NCBI RefSeq assembly: GCF_002775205.1
Contig: NC_036443.1
Coordinates: 16,406,373 to 16,470,372 of the forward strand
Reading direction: 5' to 3'
Source of the DNA: Xiphophorus maculatus
Taxonomy: Eukaryota > Chordata > Actinopteri > Cyprinodontiformes > Poeciliidae
Length of the DNA stretch: 64,000 nt
Part shown: positions 53,511 through 64,000 of the stretch, one piece after another
How the letters are laid out: each line of letters begins with the position of its first letter
Numbering within the stretch: the stretch's first letter is position 1
Position numbers and translations under genes: made by a program
Notes under the pieces: generated by a model
Seen by the model: the letters and a program-made list of their open reading frames with translations, nothing else
What the model was told of the DNA's origin: nothing
Databases searched by the model: none

Positions 53511-55459
53511 ATAGGTGCATGTGTGAGGAGGACCTGGTTCAGACAGACAAAGATGCTTTGGAAAACAATACATATGTAGACATACACCAGCCTGTGCCTA
53601 CAATATGCAATGTTCTGTGAGGAGTAATGTTGTCAAATGGGTGAGTAGAGAGCGACCCCTACTGGAAATTAATATTTTTCAACAAATTTGTTTAAGCTTC
53701 TTTGTCATTCTTTATTTGCCTTTAATGCCTTCTTTACATTTACATTAAAAATGTTGTCATCTTATTAAATGTTAACATTGCTATACTATTAATTATATTT
53801 TTTTCGCTTCACTTTGAGTGTTTTTTTTTTATTTATTATCGAAATCAATCAAATTCAACAAATTCTTTGATTGACATAAATCTTTATATCCAGGTATATA
53901 CCTTAATAAGTTAAAAGAATGAAAGCAAAAGAGGAATTTTATTCAACTTTAAAAAAAAACACTAGTATCATTATTATTCATGTGTGTATTTTATGAAGAT
54001 CATAATAGTTTATTTGAAAATTAGGATACCAGATAATTGGACAAGACTTGAAACTTGTCAAGAAATCGGAAAGTTGCTTCTCGACCAATTCAAGGAGGGT
54101 TAGGTGCAAAAGGTCATTTCTAAAGAAGCCATTTTTCAAATATATAATGTACCTACAGTAGGAACATGTTGAAAATTGGAGAGGAAGAAAAACATATTTT
54201 AGAAACAGAGCTATAAACAGGCATGACTGCAGCCTGGAAAGGATTGGTAAGCAACAACCATTCTAGCGTGAAGCTCTGCATAAGAAATTGGCCTCATTTT
54301 TGTTTTTGCTTTGTTGTGGCTGACTCACACTCATGTAGTCTTGTTCTGTACATCTGCTAGAAAAGCAGAAAAGCTGTTTTACAGACGAACTTTATAAGTT
54401 TAGGATTATTTCAAACGGCTACAGTGTTTTGTTCTGGAGACACATAATGGCATAGATATGAAAATGGAAACTGTAGTGTTAAGAGGAAAATATGCTACCA
54501 ATGTCTGGATTCCCTTTGATATATAATTTAAAGGAGACTCCAGCTCGATAGAGGGCAGTAATGCTCCTCACCACACTGTGTGCCACACATTGTGTCGCTG
54601 GACGCCAGCCTCCAACACAAAGAGAAAGAGGCAGACAGGGCACTAAGAAGAGCTTTTGTTATTAATATTTGTGCGGTACAAGCTGCAGGTGTGTTACTGT
54701 GTGAAGGACGGGGAAACTGACTCCTGTGTGTGGGATCAGGTGGGTGTTTGGAGTCTTGACGTCCGACTCTTTTCCAGAGTGATGAAATCCAGGTTGTTTA
54801 GTACGCTTCTCTGTGCTCGTGTTGCTCTGAAAAAAAAAGCTGCATAATATAATTCACCGTGTGCAACAATCAGCCTCTTACAAAAACGTGGATAAAACCC
54901 TGTGGATAACTTGTTGCAATACTTAACCTTATATTTTAGCCATGCAAACAAATAGTAACCTTATTTGGTTGCGGTAGGATAGTAACTTTGTATGACTTTT
55001 TTTTAAATATAATTATTATTAATTTGCTCCGCCGTTTTGCTAAAGCACTGCGTTTTTCGTCCAAAAAAACTAGTACCAGTCAAACTAACTTAAGATAATA
55101 TTTTCGTTTCATCAAATAACATGTCCTGGTCGGTTTTATTCTGTTAATCTTGTGTCTATAAATTACTGTTTAAGAAAAAAATCCCCCCTCTTCCAAGAGA
55201 AAGAGCTTTCATTCAAACATGCCTCTAGTGACAATACGTGAGGAAACTGATCAGACTTTTTATATTTTCCAAACCTAATAATAATAAAGCATTATTTTCT
55301 TGCCGTTGATTACGTAAATACATCAATGTCTAAAGCTGAAGTTGTGCTTTCCCTCAAAACAAGGAGCTTTGCTGCTTTTTAATGTGATTGTAAAACAGAG
55401 ATGTGAACAACCAGTTGTTCATCTTTATGTCTTTGTCTGTATGTTTTGTCCACCCAGTG

Positions 55460-57211
55460 ATGGAGCCTGTTGACCTTGTAGAAATGCAGCCTGATAAACA
55501 AGAAGCTGTTGATGTCACCTCGTGGGTCTGTGTGTGTCCTGGAGGACTCTGGAGGGTTCAGCGAAATGAGACGCATGAATGGACTCAACAAATCTCTTCT
55601 AATACAGCAGATGACACATGTAGGGCATTCCTTTTAGTTACAGTTTCACTGATCAGAATTTTGTGGCCTATGTTGAATTTCTAGTTTTTATAGGACTGTA
55701 ACCTGTTGATTCCAATGCTGGAAACGTAAGCCACAGTATTGACTTTCTTTCCCCTCTAGTATTCAAACAATGAGCCACAAGGAATCAATTGTATTAGGAA
55801 AAGATGAAACATCGTGTTACCGTTTGTGAAAAAAAACGTAAAAATATTTTTGCTTTTATTTTTAAACAGAGGAAGTAACTAGATTTTGGATATTCCCAAT
55901 CCACTAGTCTTCATTCAGGTTTGATCAAGCTGAAATTTGGCAAATGTGGCCAATTCTGGTCAACATCTGATTTTTTTTTTTTTTTTTTAGCATCTCTATT
56001 TATAATTTCACATTTTTAATATGACTTATATTTAGCAGTGCACTATTTGTGACAGCAATGTAATCAGGTGCATGCTTTTCAAACTCGTTTTCTCTTTCTT
56101 TCCCCGTAGCTTGTCTAACTAATCACTGTCCAAAGCTGGGCTCACTGTGTCGGGTAAAAGTGCAGCTCAAAGCCCAGACCGATGACTCCGATGGCCCTCC
56201 ATCTGCAAAAGAAAATGAGAAGATGGCAGTCACTGCTGTTGCAGATATAGTGCCAACTCCAGTTCTCCGGCAACAGGACACTGTGCTGCAGGTGCCCCTG
56301 GGTGACTGGACAACACTGAGGCTGGGGGAGGGTCATTGCGATATCACAGAGGCATGTTTGGAGGGGATGAGAGCAGGGGAGAAATGTGAGGTAAGATTTT
56401 TATAGTAGCAGTAAAGTCTGGTTTTGTTCTTGATTGGAAGTTTTATAGATAAAACTTTTAAAGTGCCTCATAGTATGCAAGTGTAAAAACCTGCATTTAT
56501 AATGGATTTTCAGAGTAAATTAAATCTCTTCAGTCAGTTTCATCACAGGTCTAATCATGGTGTCTAATTGCTCAGATACAACTTACTCCCATTGGAACCG
56601 GACCAGAAGCCTCTCTTCACCAGCCTTCGTATGGCGACCTTCCTCTCATTGCCACTGTGGAGCTCCAAGCATTCACTCCAGGAAAGGAATCCTGGGAGAT
56701 GACCCCCACTGAAAGATGGGAGTGGGTGAAATCGCACAAGGAGAGAGGTGGCGGTAGATTCAGGAGCGGGGACTTGTGGGGAGCAACAGACAGCTACAGC
56801 CGGGCCCTCAAGCTCCTCATCCCCCTTTGTGGCCTCGTTGGAGAGGTGGAAGACACAAACTGTTTGGAAGAAACGCATCAGCTCCCTTCGTCTGATCAGC
56901 TTAAAATCAAGAAAGCTGAGCTTCACTCCAACTTGTCTCTGTGCCAGCTGAAATTAAACCAACCACAGCGAGCCAGGGACAGTGCTGCTAAAGCGACTCG
57001 GCTTGAACCTGGCGCCTCAAAGGCCTGGTACCGACTGGGCCAGGCATGCCAGAAGTTGAACGAGCTGGATGAGGCCAAAGAGGCATTTAAGAAACTGCTG
57101 GAAATCCAGCCGGAGCTGCCTGCTGCTGTGAAGGCCCTCAAAGAGATAACAAGTAGAGAAAAGGAGAGAAATGTGCAGCTGGGATTGAGACTCAGTAAAA
57201 TGTTTAGCTAA
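55460..57211 (+). CDS. fkbpl: FKBP-like TPR co-chaperone, complete
   Basis: FKBPL (WISp39) is an HSP90 co-chaperone that stabilises p21 and modulates steroid-receptor complexes. Coding exons 55460-55619, 56110-56390 and 56576-57211 join in phase (1077 nt, 358 aa; human about 349). The order of parts fits the family: divergent acidic N-terminus with a SWVCVCPGGLW block, a degenerate FKBP fold beginning CPKLGSLCRV, a linker VELQAFTPGKESWEM, then TPRs (about 190-345; e.g. LHSNLSLCQLKL and AWYRLGQACQKL) and the family ending LSKMFS. The exon 2-3 junction is firm. The exon 1 donor (ACAT|GTAGGG) was chosen because it alone keeps frame and is less certain. The start at 55460 follows a cacccag acceptor-like tract, so a non-coding leader exon probably lies upstream. 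Confidence 0.9.
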
Positions 57212-57344
57212 AGATGGAATGTTATAATTCTAATAATGTTTTTCCTCATAATTAGATCTAAGTGCAATTATGACGCAGCCTCTGTTACAAAGTAAAGCCT
57301 TATAACTACAAATATGTCTGATCTCCTTGAATGGAGGTTGGGAT

Positions 57345-57350
57345 AATAAA
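57345..57350 (+). terminator. fkbpl poly(A) signal
   Basis: AATAAA, overlapping a second AATAAA-like word, lies about 135 bp after the fkbpl stop. A GT-rich stretch follows at 57399-57423, as expected for a cleavage site. Confidence 0.7.
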
Positions 57351-57424
57351 TAAAGAACGGCTGACTGAGCTCATTCTCGCAAAATGGTCGCCTTCAATAA
57401 ATGTCTGTAGTGTTCGGTGTCTGG

Positions 57425-57438
57425 CCACTAGGTGGCGC
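57425..57438 (+). promoter_or_regulatory. Consensus CTCF-binding site
   Basis: ccactaggtggcgc matches the vertebrate CTCF core CCASYAGRKGGCRS at every position. It lies between the fkbpl poly(A) signal and the tRNA-Phe gene, 35 bp from the latter's 3' end. Confidence 0.7.
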
Positions 57439-57472
57439 AAGAAGTCAACAAAACTGAACAAGACAGGCAAAA

Positions 57473-57545
57473 TGCCGAAACCCGGGATCGAACCAGGGAC
57501 CTTTAGATCTTCAGTCTAACGCTCTCCCAACTGAGCTATTTCGGC
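57473..57545 (-). tRNA. tRNA-Phe (GAA)
   Basis: The minus strand reads a 73-nt tRNA beginning GCCGAAATAGCTCAG and ending GGGTTTCGGCA. The acceptor stem pairs GCCGAAA with TTTCGGC. The anticodon loop CTGAAGA carries GAA, the A box is TAGCTCAGTTGGG and the B box GGTTCGATCCC. There is no intron. A T4 run (57469-57472 on the plus strand) directly after the gene serves as the Pol III terminator. Confidence 0.98.
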
Positions 57546-58286
57546 GTGCGGGATCAATTAGGCCGTGATTCCATATACCAAGAAGCGCGATGTCGTCAAG
57601 GTGTGGAATGTGATTTAGTGGGATGACCTACTTTCGGGCAAACTGCTATAAAAGGTTCCATAACATTAAAGGTTTTTCACCAACTCCAGCACGTCGCTAC
57701 CATCTCTTTCAAACTTATCGGTAGCTTCAGTAAAACCATTTTCATGGCATTTTTATCTCTTAATTTGTCTCTTATTAAAGACGTCACAAACCTGGGATGA
57801 TGAGGTTTGCTTAAATAGCTTAAATTTTCATGTGTAAATTTGATCCAGTGCTTTCTTTCCAATTGCAATTGGAAATGAAATTGGAAAGAAAACACAAATA
57901 CTCAAATGTAAAATTTATATAAGAATGTTTTTATGTTCAATAATTTAAAGCTCTTAAAGTCATAATTGTGTAAAGATTAGTTCTAATGACCATTTGCATG
58001 CTATGTTTACATGTTCAGCTTTTTCTGACTTCACGCCTTGTTTTTTTTAGAGAGGTGGGCGATGGTTAAAAACCAAAATTAGATCTGAAACTCCATGATT
58101 AGCAACATGCATCCGAGACCAGTTTTATAACCTCAGTGGTAAAAAGTAAAGTGTTGGACTAAACGTTAGACAGTGAAAAATCTGTTTTTCTTTGTCAATT
58201 TTTGTATTTACAGTTGTCATGGAATTAGCATTGCTATGAAGAGGGATCAGATAATTATAAGTAATCCAAAATATTAGCCACAAGAA

Positions 58287-58475
58287 GCATGGCGGTGGTA
58301 TAGGAGTAAAGAGCGTAACCCATCTACAGAGGCCTCAGTCCTCTACATGGCTGTCACAGATTTGAGTCCTGGGCTGTTGGCCTTAGCCATGTCTTCACCC
58401 TCTCTCTTACAACCCACTTTCTTCTCAATTCAAATGTCACTAGAAATATTTGTCCCCAAAAAATCTAATTTGACC
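58287..58475 (+). mobile_element. tRNA-derived SINE
   Basis: The unit starts gcatggcggtggtatagg (A-box-like region), continues with ggcctcagtcctctacatgg, a B-box-like gatttgagtcctggg and the constant ggccttagccatgtcttc block, and ends near actagaaatatt and ccccaaaaaatct. This is the layout of a common fish SINE. The promoter boxes are degenerate, so it is an old copy. Confidence 0.7.
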
Positions 58476-58639
58476 TGGAAAGTGCAAAAATCAGAAGAAC
58501 TGAATGGTGACTTTAAAACATAGATGGTACTTAAGCTAATCAGCATTATCAGCCTCCCTTTGCATTATAAGGCAAGGATTTTGCCACTTGTAAAAATGCG
58601 CTACCCATCCCTTCATCATCTGAACATGCTGATCGTTGC

Positions 58640-58945
58640 ACAGTTGCCAAGGGGCTGGTGCCTATCTCCAGCAATCATTGGGCGGGAGGCAGGGTACATC
58701 CTAGACAGGTTGCCACTTCATCACAGGGCAACAACAGAAACTGACAACCATACATGCATACACTCACACCTAAGGACAACAGTCAGGATTTTGGACTGTG
58801 GGAGGAAACCGGAGTACCCAGAAAAAACACACACATGCACAGGGAGAACATGCAAACTTCACGCAGAAGGATCCCATGATAGGATTTAAACCTAGGACCT
58901 TCTTGCTGAAAGGCAACAGTGCAACTACACCATTGTGCAGCCTAA
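58640..58945. repeat. Dispersed teleost repeat
   Basis: The block holds gggcgggaggcagggtacat, ggactgtgggaggaaaccgg, agggagaacatgcaaacttc and ccttcttgctg followed by a gtgcagcc-type end. These phrases mark one of the most frequent interspersed repeats in fish. It carries no intact reading frame. The same class ends the repeat at 33545-33815. Confidence 0.7.
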
Positions 58946-60461
58946 GAATGCACTAATGTCGACCATTTATGGATTAAGTTGCTTCAAAGAAGCGTTGTTG
59001 ACTTTTAAAAAACTGCATATTTGTTTATTTTTCTTGAGGCCGGATTACAAAACTATTTCTCTCTGTTGCCAATTTACACAAGACTGGTTTTTGGTCACCC
59101 AAAGTCCCTAAAGTGTGCACAGTTTCCCAAATAATGGTCAGAGAACATGGTGAAGTAACTTCTCGCTCTTCATCAAGTAGAGCTATTTGACCTCAGATAG
59201 CTTGGTTGTATTGAAGACGGCCACACACGTCTTCCCCCCAAGGTTCGTGATGTGAGAGATCAAAGACGAAATCAACCAAACTTTAATAAAATGCAATGGC
59301 ACCTTTGGAGATCTGACAACAAAAATGCATACAAAGATGCCGCAAGGCGATTCAGTCAGATCTGGTATACATTCTGATTACCCACAGTTATACAGATTTA
59401 AGACACACCTAAGCTGCACAATAAACTGCTTCTGGAATATTCCAGCACGGTGTGCTCAAGCAACTAAAATGATTTTTATTTCAATTTATCAGTCCTACTT
59501 CCTAATAAGGAGTTGTTATTCCGAGATTTTGCAGCTGCAGGTACAGACCGAGCCTGGTACGGACGGGGATGTTCGTGCGCACAGAATATTCCACAAGCAG
59601 CAGAGCCGTGCCATCATATATCATAGCAGATCATACTCACTTAATCAACACAAGCTTCCATATCAGCTGATTAACAAAAGACTAAATATAACCACAGTTA
59701 TTATTAGTCAGATAGTGATGGATGTATTAATATTGTCAATTAAGATAATTGCTAACTTATGAGACGCTTCCCATTAATCTAAGAAATGTAAGGTGACAAA
59801 TCATCTAAGTGTGATGCTATGCTCAATTCAGCGAATGATGGTGTCATATCAAAATGTTGTCTCACACACTGACTCCACCAGATAAGCTCTTAAACAGAGT
59901 TCACACCTCACCACAAATAGCATTTGCATGCTACCACAACTTTCTATTTAAAAGACAAATGTTTCACCACGGCGTACCAAAGAAATTCCAGGAAGTGTCC
60001 AGGAATTCAGCCAAGGGACTGGGTGCCTAAAGGGCACAGTGTAAACAGCACTGTCAGAGACAGACCTTGGGGTGCTGGCCTGTTGTCAAGAAGAAATCAT
60101 TTCTCTCCTAAAAAGAAAAAAGCTTCAAGAACTCCACTGTCATTCTGCAGAAAAAAAAAAACAATGTTGCAAATTTCAAGCACTGAGCAAGAATGGGTAA
60201 ACATCAGTGAGACTTTTGTCCCGGAAGTTGATATTCAAAATATTGAACTTCATTAGATCATAGAAACATCAGTCAAGAAGACTTGAGAACACTGAAACAG
60301 TAAGGTTTGTAAAGAGACTGCAAATTTCATGTATTTATTTTTGCACATGCTTGATTTTTTAATTAATCAACTAAGAAATTTGAAAACATCCCTGATGTGA
60401 AGCTTAAGATGTCATCCAGTTTATTCACAAACTAAAAACTATGAACAAATGGGATAAAACA

Positions 60462-60467
60462 TTTATT
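60462..60467 (-). terminator. ebp poly(A) signal
   Basis: AATAAA on the minus strand, about 170 bp after the ebp stop codon; it is the first canonical signal downstream of the gene. Confidence 0.55.
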
Positions 60468-60636
60468 TTAATGATCATAGTAAGAAAAACGCCAGAACAA
60501 AACTCTTAGTTTGCTGGCACTTTTTGGACGATCAGATCAATATTGCAAGATGAACCAAAGGACTACAGACAGTTTGCATTTGTTAAACTTTTAAAATGTA
60601 TTTTCTGCATGTCCCATTTTGACGACCCTTTAAAGA

Positions 60637-61628
60637 TTACTTCCTTTTAACCTTCTGTGTCTTTGAACTGTCTGAAAGTGACTGGGCTGCTGATAGCTGT
60701 CTCCACGCATCCACAATGAGCACCAGAGGGATGACAATCCACAGAAAATTCATGAAGATAAAGTAGAACCAGAAGTAGATTGGATGTCCGAACTCGCTGT
60801 GAACATAACCATCTCTGTGCTCTGTGAAGAAGTACAGCACTGCTCCGTATATCTGACCTGGTGACAAAATCCGTATTTAGACACAACATGTACATATGAG
60901 AAACCAGAGCATTATGTAAACATTGTTTTTTATATTTCTTAGAGCTTCTTACCGAGTGAAATGATCAGCTGCAGAACAAATCTGTAGGACTTGGTAGTTA
61001 AAAAGGAATAAACGGTCCAAAAACTGAACGGACCCCATAAGACAGCGGTCACGGTCTCCATACAAACTGTGAAGTTATCAGCTCTAAATAAGAATAAATT
61101 TAAAAAAAACAGCAGTAGTTTACCATATCACCTCAGTTTTATATTTTACTTATGTATATTTTTTAAATCAATGTTTTTAAAATGACTGTGACTCACATAA
61201 CATATCTACTGTCCCCTTTGGAGTACTCCTTCCCTGAGAGAGGGGAACAGAATACATATTACCTTCAAAATCAAGAATACATGTCTGACATGGTTTTCTT
61301 TTTGTTTGTTTTTATGGTGGTTCTTACACAGTTGTGACAGGAAGCTCTGATCCCCTGGTAAAATGTCATAATAAAGACAAAACCATCCCTCGATGACGCT
61401 ATGGATGAATCCACAAACGGCAAACCAGCTGAGGGCCAGACGCCTCCATGTTCCCAGCCTGCCAGCGACCCCAGTGATCAGCCAGGTTACAAGTAGAAAA
61501 CCCCCAGAGACAGAGAAGAGGAACACCAGAATCTCTGACATGGACCGATCATTAGCCACATAAGAGGGAATCACCAGGTCCCGAGGCCAGAATGGATGAG
61601 GAGTTTTTTTTGCTGAGGCGGCATCCAT
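60637..61628 (-). CDS. ebp: EBP, 3-beta-hydroxysteroid delta8-delta7 isomerase, complete
   Basis: EBP moves the sterol B-ring double bond from C8-9 to C7-8 in the ER during cholesterol synthesis and also binds emopamil and other antioestrogen ligands. Coding exons 5' to 3': 61628-61328, 61233-61197, 61083-60953, 60857-60637. All introns are short and GT-AG; phases agree; 690 nt, 229 aa (human 230). Family blocks include [24 protein letters not shown], with His76 and Glu80, and [17 protein letters not shown], with Glu122 and Thr125; these sit at the same residue numbers as the catalytic residues known from human [21 protein letters not shown] and [16 protein letters not shown] form the last membrane part. 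The C-terminus ends in a basic KVKRK tail, an ER-retention-like signal. Several hydrophobic segments (about 33-52, 64-84, 120-140, 180-205) fit the multi-pass EXPERA fold. Confidence 0.97.
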
Positions 61629-62481
61629 TATCTGTTTGAAGACAGAATCATCTTTTTTATTATTATTATACAGATGTGATCATTTAAAATATAATTACCC
61701 TTACTGAGAAGCAATTCCAGTTCTCAGATCTTTCAGAGTCAGAGTTTAAGACACTAAATGAAAAAAATAAATAAATAAATAAAAATTAAAGCTGGTATCA
61801 GCTGGTTCCACTCACCAGAGACGCTAACAATGTTAGGGATCAGCCACACTGTTTTTGTAAGAATGTCTGGGCAAAATCAAAATTGATATCCAGCAGATTC
61901 CCAACTGCTTCACATGAAAGTGTGACGCGTGAACTCAAACCCGGAAATCTGTCAACTTGGGGGGCGGTAACTCATGATTACAAACTCCAATGAATAACCT
62001 GTAATTACTGAGGTCGAACGCATGAAAAGATACATTGGATCTGACGGTTCAGATGATTGGCTCCTTGTCTCGGAACATGGACTTTGCTTACGAAAACAAC
62101 CAATGAACAGGAGCGATTCTTTGCCAAACATCCTCCTCCTTTTGAAAAAAAAAAAAAGCACGCATAGACGGCAGATCATGACAGATTCACAAGAATCTTG
62201 AAACTGCGAATTTTGAAACTGAGGAACAGTTTAAAAATTCTGTTGCTCATCGAGCAGTGAGTTGCGGATGTACTTTATTAAGATTTGATATTAAATAAGT
62301 CAGAACGAGGCTAAAGTCAGTCGCTGAGACTACAAATGTGCAACAGACGTAAACACAAACAGAAATATATAATTTAATACTACTTGTTACATTATTTATG
62401 AATAGTACATTCTTAATTTAATGTAGTCAGACAAATTGTAGCACAAAATGTTACCCCCAAGCCGTGTCAGGGATTTATCCC
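61629..62481. other. ebp 5' flank
   Basis: This is the upstream side of ebp. CCAAT/ATTGG boxes occur at 61987-61991, 62056-62060 and 62100-62104, a density that suits an NF-Y-dependent sterol-pathway promoter. I did not find a clear sterol regulatory element. No other gene is seen. Confidence 0.4.
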
Positions 62482-62553
62482 TGCCGTGACCCGGATTCGA
62501 ACCGGGGTTGCTGCGGCCACAACGCAGAGTACTAACCACTATACGATCACGGC
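62482..62553 (-). tRNA. tRNA-His (GTG)
   Basis: The minus strand reads GCCGTGATCGTATAGTGG at the 5' end and GAATCCGGGTCACGGCA at the 3' end, 72 nt. The acceptor stem GCCGTGA pairs with TCACGGC. The anticodon loop TTGTGGC carries GTG. The A box (TCGTATAGTGG) and B box (GGTTCGAATCC) are intact and there is no intron. A T-run on the minus strand near 62447-62450 is the likely Pol III terminator. Confidence 0.98.
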
Positions 62554-63124
62554 GAGCTACTGGGGGATCTGAAATACGCTCTTCCAGCTGCCTTTATGAA
62601 CCTAGGTGTATGATCTCGCTTTGAGACCGTAGCGAGGATGAATGAAGTAATATGGGAAGTAAAGTTCATGGGTACTTTAAAAACTGTTTAACTTACAGAA
62701 AGACTATTCGAAAGAAGCCCGAAGGAGTAAAGCTTACATATGGTGGCATGAACGAGCTGTGTAGTTAAATTTCAAATGTTTATCAGATGGAAGTCACAGT
62801 TGCAGAAAGACTTTACAAATGCAAAGATTATAGCTGCAGTAGATGCATTTTATAAAAATGTGTTTTTCACGTCGTTCAATGTTTTTGCCATTCAAACTTG
62901 CTAGTGTGCTGCATTAGCAGTGGAGATAGCACAATCACAACTGTCATTAGCGAAATTTATGGAGCTGTCGGGTTACGAGGACGTGGACTGAGGATCGTAG
63001 CGCAGCAGACATCAAGGGTGAGGGACACGAAATACGTACAGGTCCAAACTCACGTCCCCATAGCAGCTACAGAGTGTCACGGTTATCTGTCTAATAGGTC
63101 CCCTGTTACCCTCATTGATATAAG

Positions 63125-63196
63125 TCCCATATGGTCTAGCGGTTAGGATTCCTGGTTTTCACCCAGGCGGCCCGGGTTCGACTCCCGGTATGGGAA
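63125..63196 (+). tRNA. tRNA-Glu (TTC)
   Basis: Reads TCCCATATGGTCTAGCGG at the 5' end and GACTCCCGGTATGGGAA at the 3' end, 72 nt. TCCCATA pairs with TATGGGA. The anticodon loop GTTTTCACC carries TTC. The A box TGGTCTAGCGG and B box GGTTCGACTCC are intact. TTTT at 63201-63204 follows as terminator. Confidence 0.98.
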
Positions 63197-63478
63197 CTCC
63201 TTTTGTCCCTCGTGATATTTTTAATTTTATTGAATTTCCATCCATAATACTTCACCTTTACTTAAATACGTCGCTATGTGGTAAAGATATAAAAATTGAA
63301 AACCACATATTTCATGGCAAACTTTAATATATATATATTTTTTACTGCCAATATAAACTCTTTTTCATGACGTAACACTGAAAATATTTTGGTTATGCTG
63401 CTAAATATTCACAAAGTTGGTATGTTTAATCATAGACGTGTTTAATTATATATTTCTCTGTGGCAGAGGAAAAATGCA

Positions 63479-63505
63479 GTCATGTGACTCACTATGTCAT
63501 GTGAC
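63479..63505 (+). promoter_or_regulatory. Paired MiT/TFE (CLEAR-like) E-boxes upstream of ccdc115
   Basis: GTCATGTGAC occurs twice, at 63479-63488 and 63496-63505, 17 bp start to start, about 105-130 bp before the ccdc115 ATG. TCATGTGA is the MITF/TFEB M-box/CLEAR core (TCAYGTGA). An ETS-like acggaag follows at 63513. Confidence 0.55.
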
Positions 63506-63608
63506 ACCTATACGGAAGCTGTACCCGTCGTCTTGAGTGGATCTGGTGTTGATTGTAGCCGCGATATAAACTGTACAGAAAACACTTCTTTCTTTCTAAA
63601 CAGCCGAC

Positions 63609-64000
63609 ATGGGTGTATTGAGAGAAGAAGACTCTTGTCTTTTGTTGGATGAAAAGCTGCTTTATTTTATGGATCAGCTCGAGTTATTGGAGGGGAAACG
63701 GAAGACTCTGAACTCACTCATCGAGCAGGTAGAAAAATGATAGCATGTGCACACACATTCGCACTTTCAACTTGGCTGTCTGTCTTTGAAAGCAACAATC
63801 TAAAAAATTTAGAATTTTCAGAAGCAAGCAATTGTAGTTGTATTTAGCTATTAGTTTGTGTAAGGAACTAAGCTGTTAACCAAAGCATGATAGCTATTGT
63901 AGAACATATTTAAAACAATTTAATCAGAACAATTTAGCATTTTATGAATGTATATTTAGTAAAATGACTTTTTTATCTTACCAGAAAATAAAAAAAAACA
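63609..64000 (+). CDS. ccdc115: CCDC115 (Vma22-like V-ATPase assembly factor), first exon; continues past the window
   Basis: CCDC115 is the vertebrate counterpart of yeast Vma22 and helps assemble the V0 part of the vacuolar proton pump in the ER/ERGIC. The first coding exon is 63609-63728 (40 codons) and ends ATCGAGCAG|GTAGAA, a GT donor in phase 0; the rest shown, 63729-64000, is intron 1. The encoded LDEKLLYFMDQLELLEGKRK followed by TLNSLIEQ matches the start of CCDC115 (human 'LEELEGKRTVLNARVEE'), the beginning of its first coiled coil. The ATG follows a short leader (ccgacATGG, A at -3, G at +4). Identification rests on 40 residues, so it is good but not absolute. Two MiT/TFE-type E-boxes lie upstream. 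Confidence 0.8.

Larger units (their letters stand above)
57546..60636. other. Spacer between tRNA-Phe and ebp
   Basis: No protein gene recognised. It contains a tRNA-derived SINE (58287-58475), a dispersed fish repeat (58640-58945), a perfect 16-bp palindrome (tccaattgcaattgga near 57858) and an uncharacterised AT-rich stretch at 59200-60400. The open frame 59325-59762 shows no domain. The ebp 3'UTR occupies the last ~170 bases. Confidence 0.55.

Noticed and set aside
57331-57519. Open frame ending in a GIEPGTFRSSV-like peptide
   Set aside because: This is the well-known spurious translation of the antisense of a tRNA gene (tRNA-Phe here).
59325-59762. 145-residue open frame on the plus strand
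   Set aside because: Composition is like translated AT-rich spacer; no domain and no sign of coding bias.
59200-59930. Possible LTR-type element
   Set aside because: AATAAA-like words occur, but no paired ends, target duplication or promoter spacing could be found.

Overview
The window is vertebrate nuclear DNA, almost certainly from a ray-finned (teleost) fish. It has spliced genes with GT-AG introns, AT-rich intergenic DNA, long CA/GT microsatellites, Tc1-like transposon relics, Rex3-like LINE tails, tRNA-derived SINEs and fish-type protein sequences. I rebuilt five protein genes exon by exon from conserved protein blocks and splice phase. Three tRNA genes were read directly from their cloverleaf sequence.

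Layout. (1) 1-9002, minus strand: mov10, an SF1 RNA helicase with 16 coding exons visible; its 3' end runs off the left edge. Its introns hold a solo retroviral-type LTR, a palindromic MITE and a foldback cluster. (2) 9003-25766: gene-free spacer with transposon fossils, microsatellites and some candidate regulatory blocks. (3) 25767-37727, minus strand: wnt2b, complete in five coding exons (351 aa), with a GC-rich promoter region behind it. (4) About 38.5-55.4 kb: a second gene-poor stretch with a (CA)n tract of about 115 bp, two Tc1-type relics and LINE fragments. (5) 55460-57211, plus strand: fkbpl in three coding exons (358 aa). It is followed by a poly(A) signal, a consensus CTCF site and a tRNA-Phe gene. 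(6) 60637-61628, minus strand: ebp, sterol delta8-delta7 isomerase, four exons (229 aa). (7) 62482-63196: tRNA-His (minus) and tRNA-Glu (plus). (8) 63609-64000, plus strand: first coding exon of ccdc115, a V-ATPase assembly factor, with two MiT/TFE-type E-boxes just upstream.

The genes do not form one pathway. mov10 and wnt2b are the remains of a known vertebrate neighbourhood (human 1p13: WNT2B, ST7L, CAPZA1, MOV10), here without the two middle genes. fkbpl, ebp and ccdc115 are unlinked in human, so their closeness here is a fish arrangement. I found no convincing undescribed system. The best leads are the putative TFEB-type control of ccdc115, the CTCF/tRNA boundary after fkbpl, the sense-oriented solo LTR inside the antiretroelement helicase mov10, and several perfect hairpins without an assigned family.
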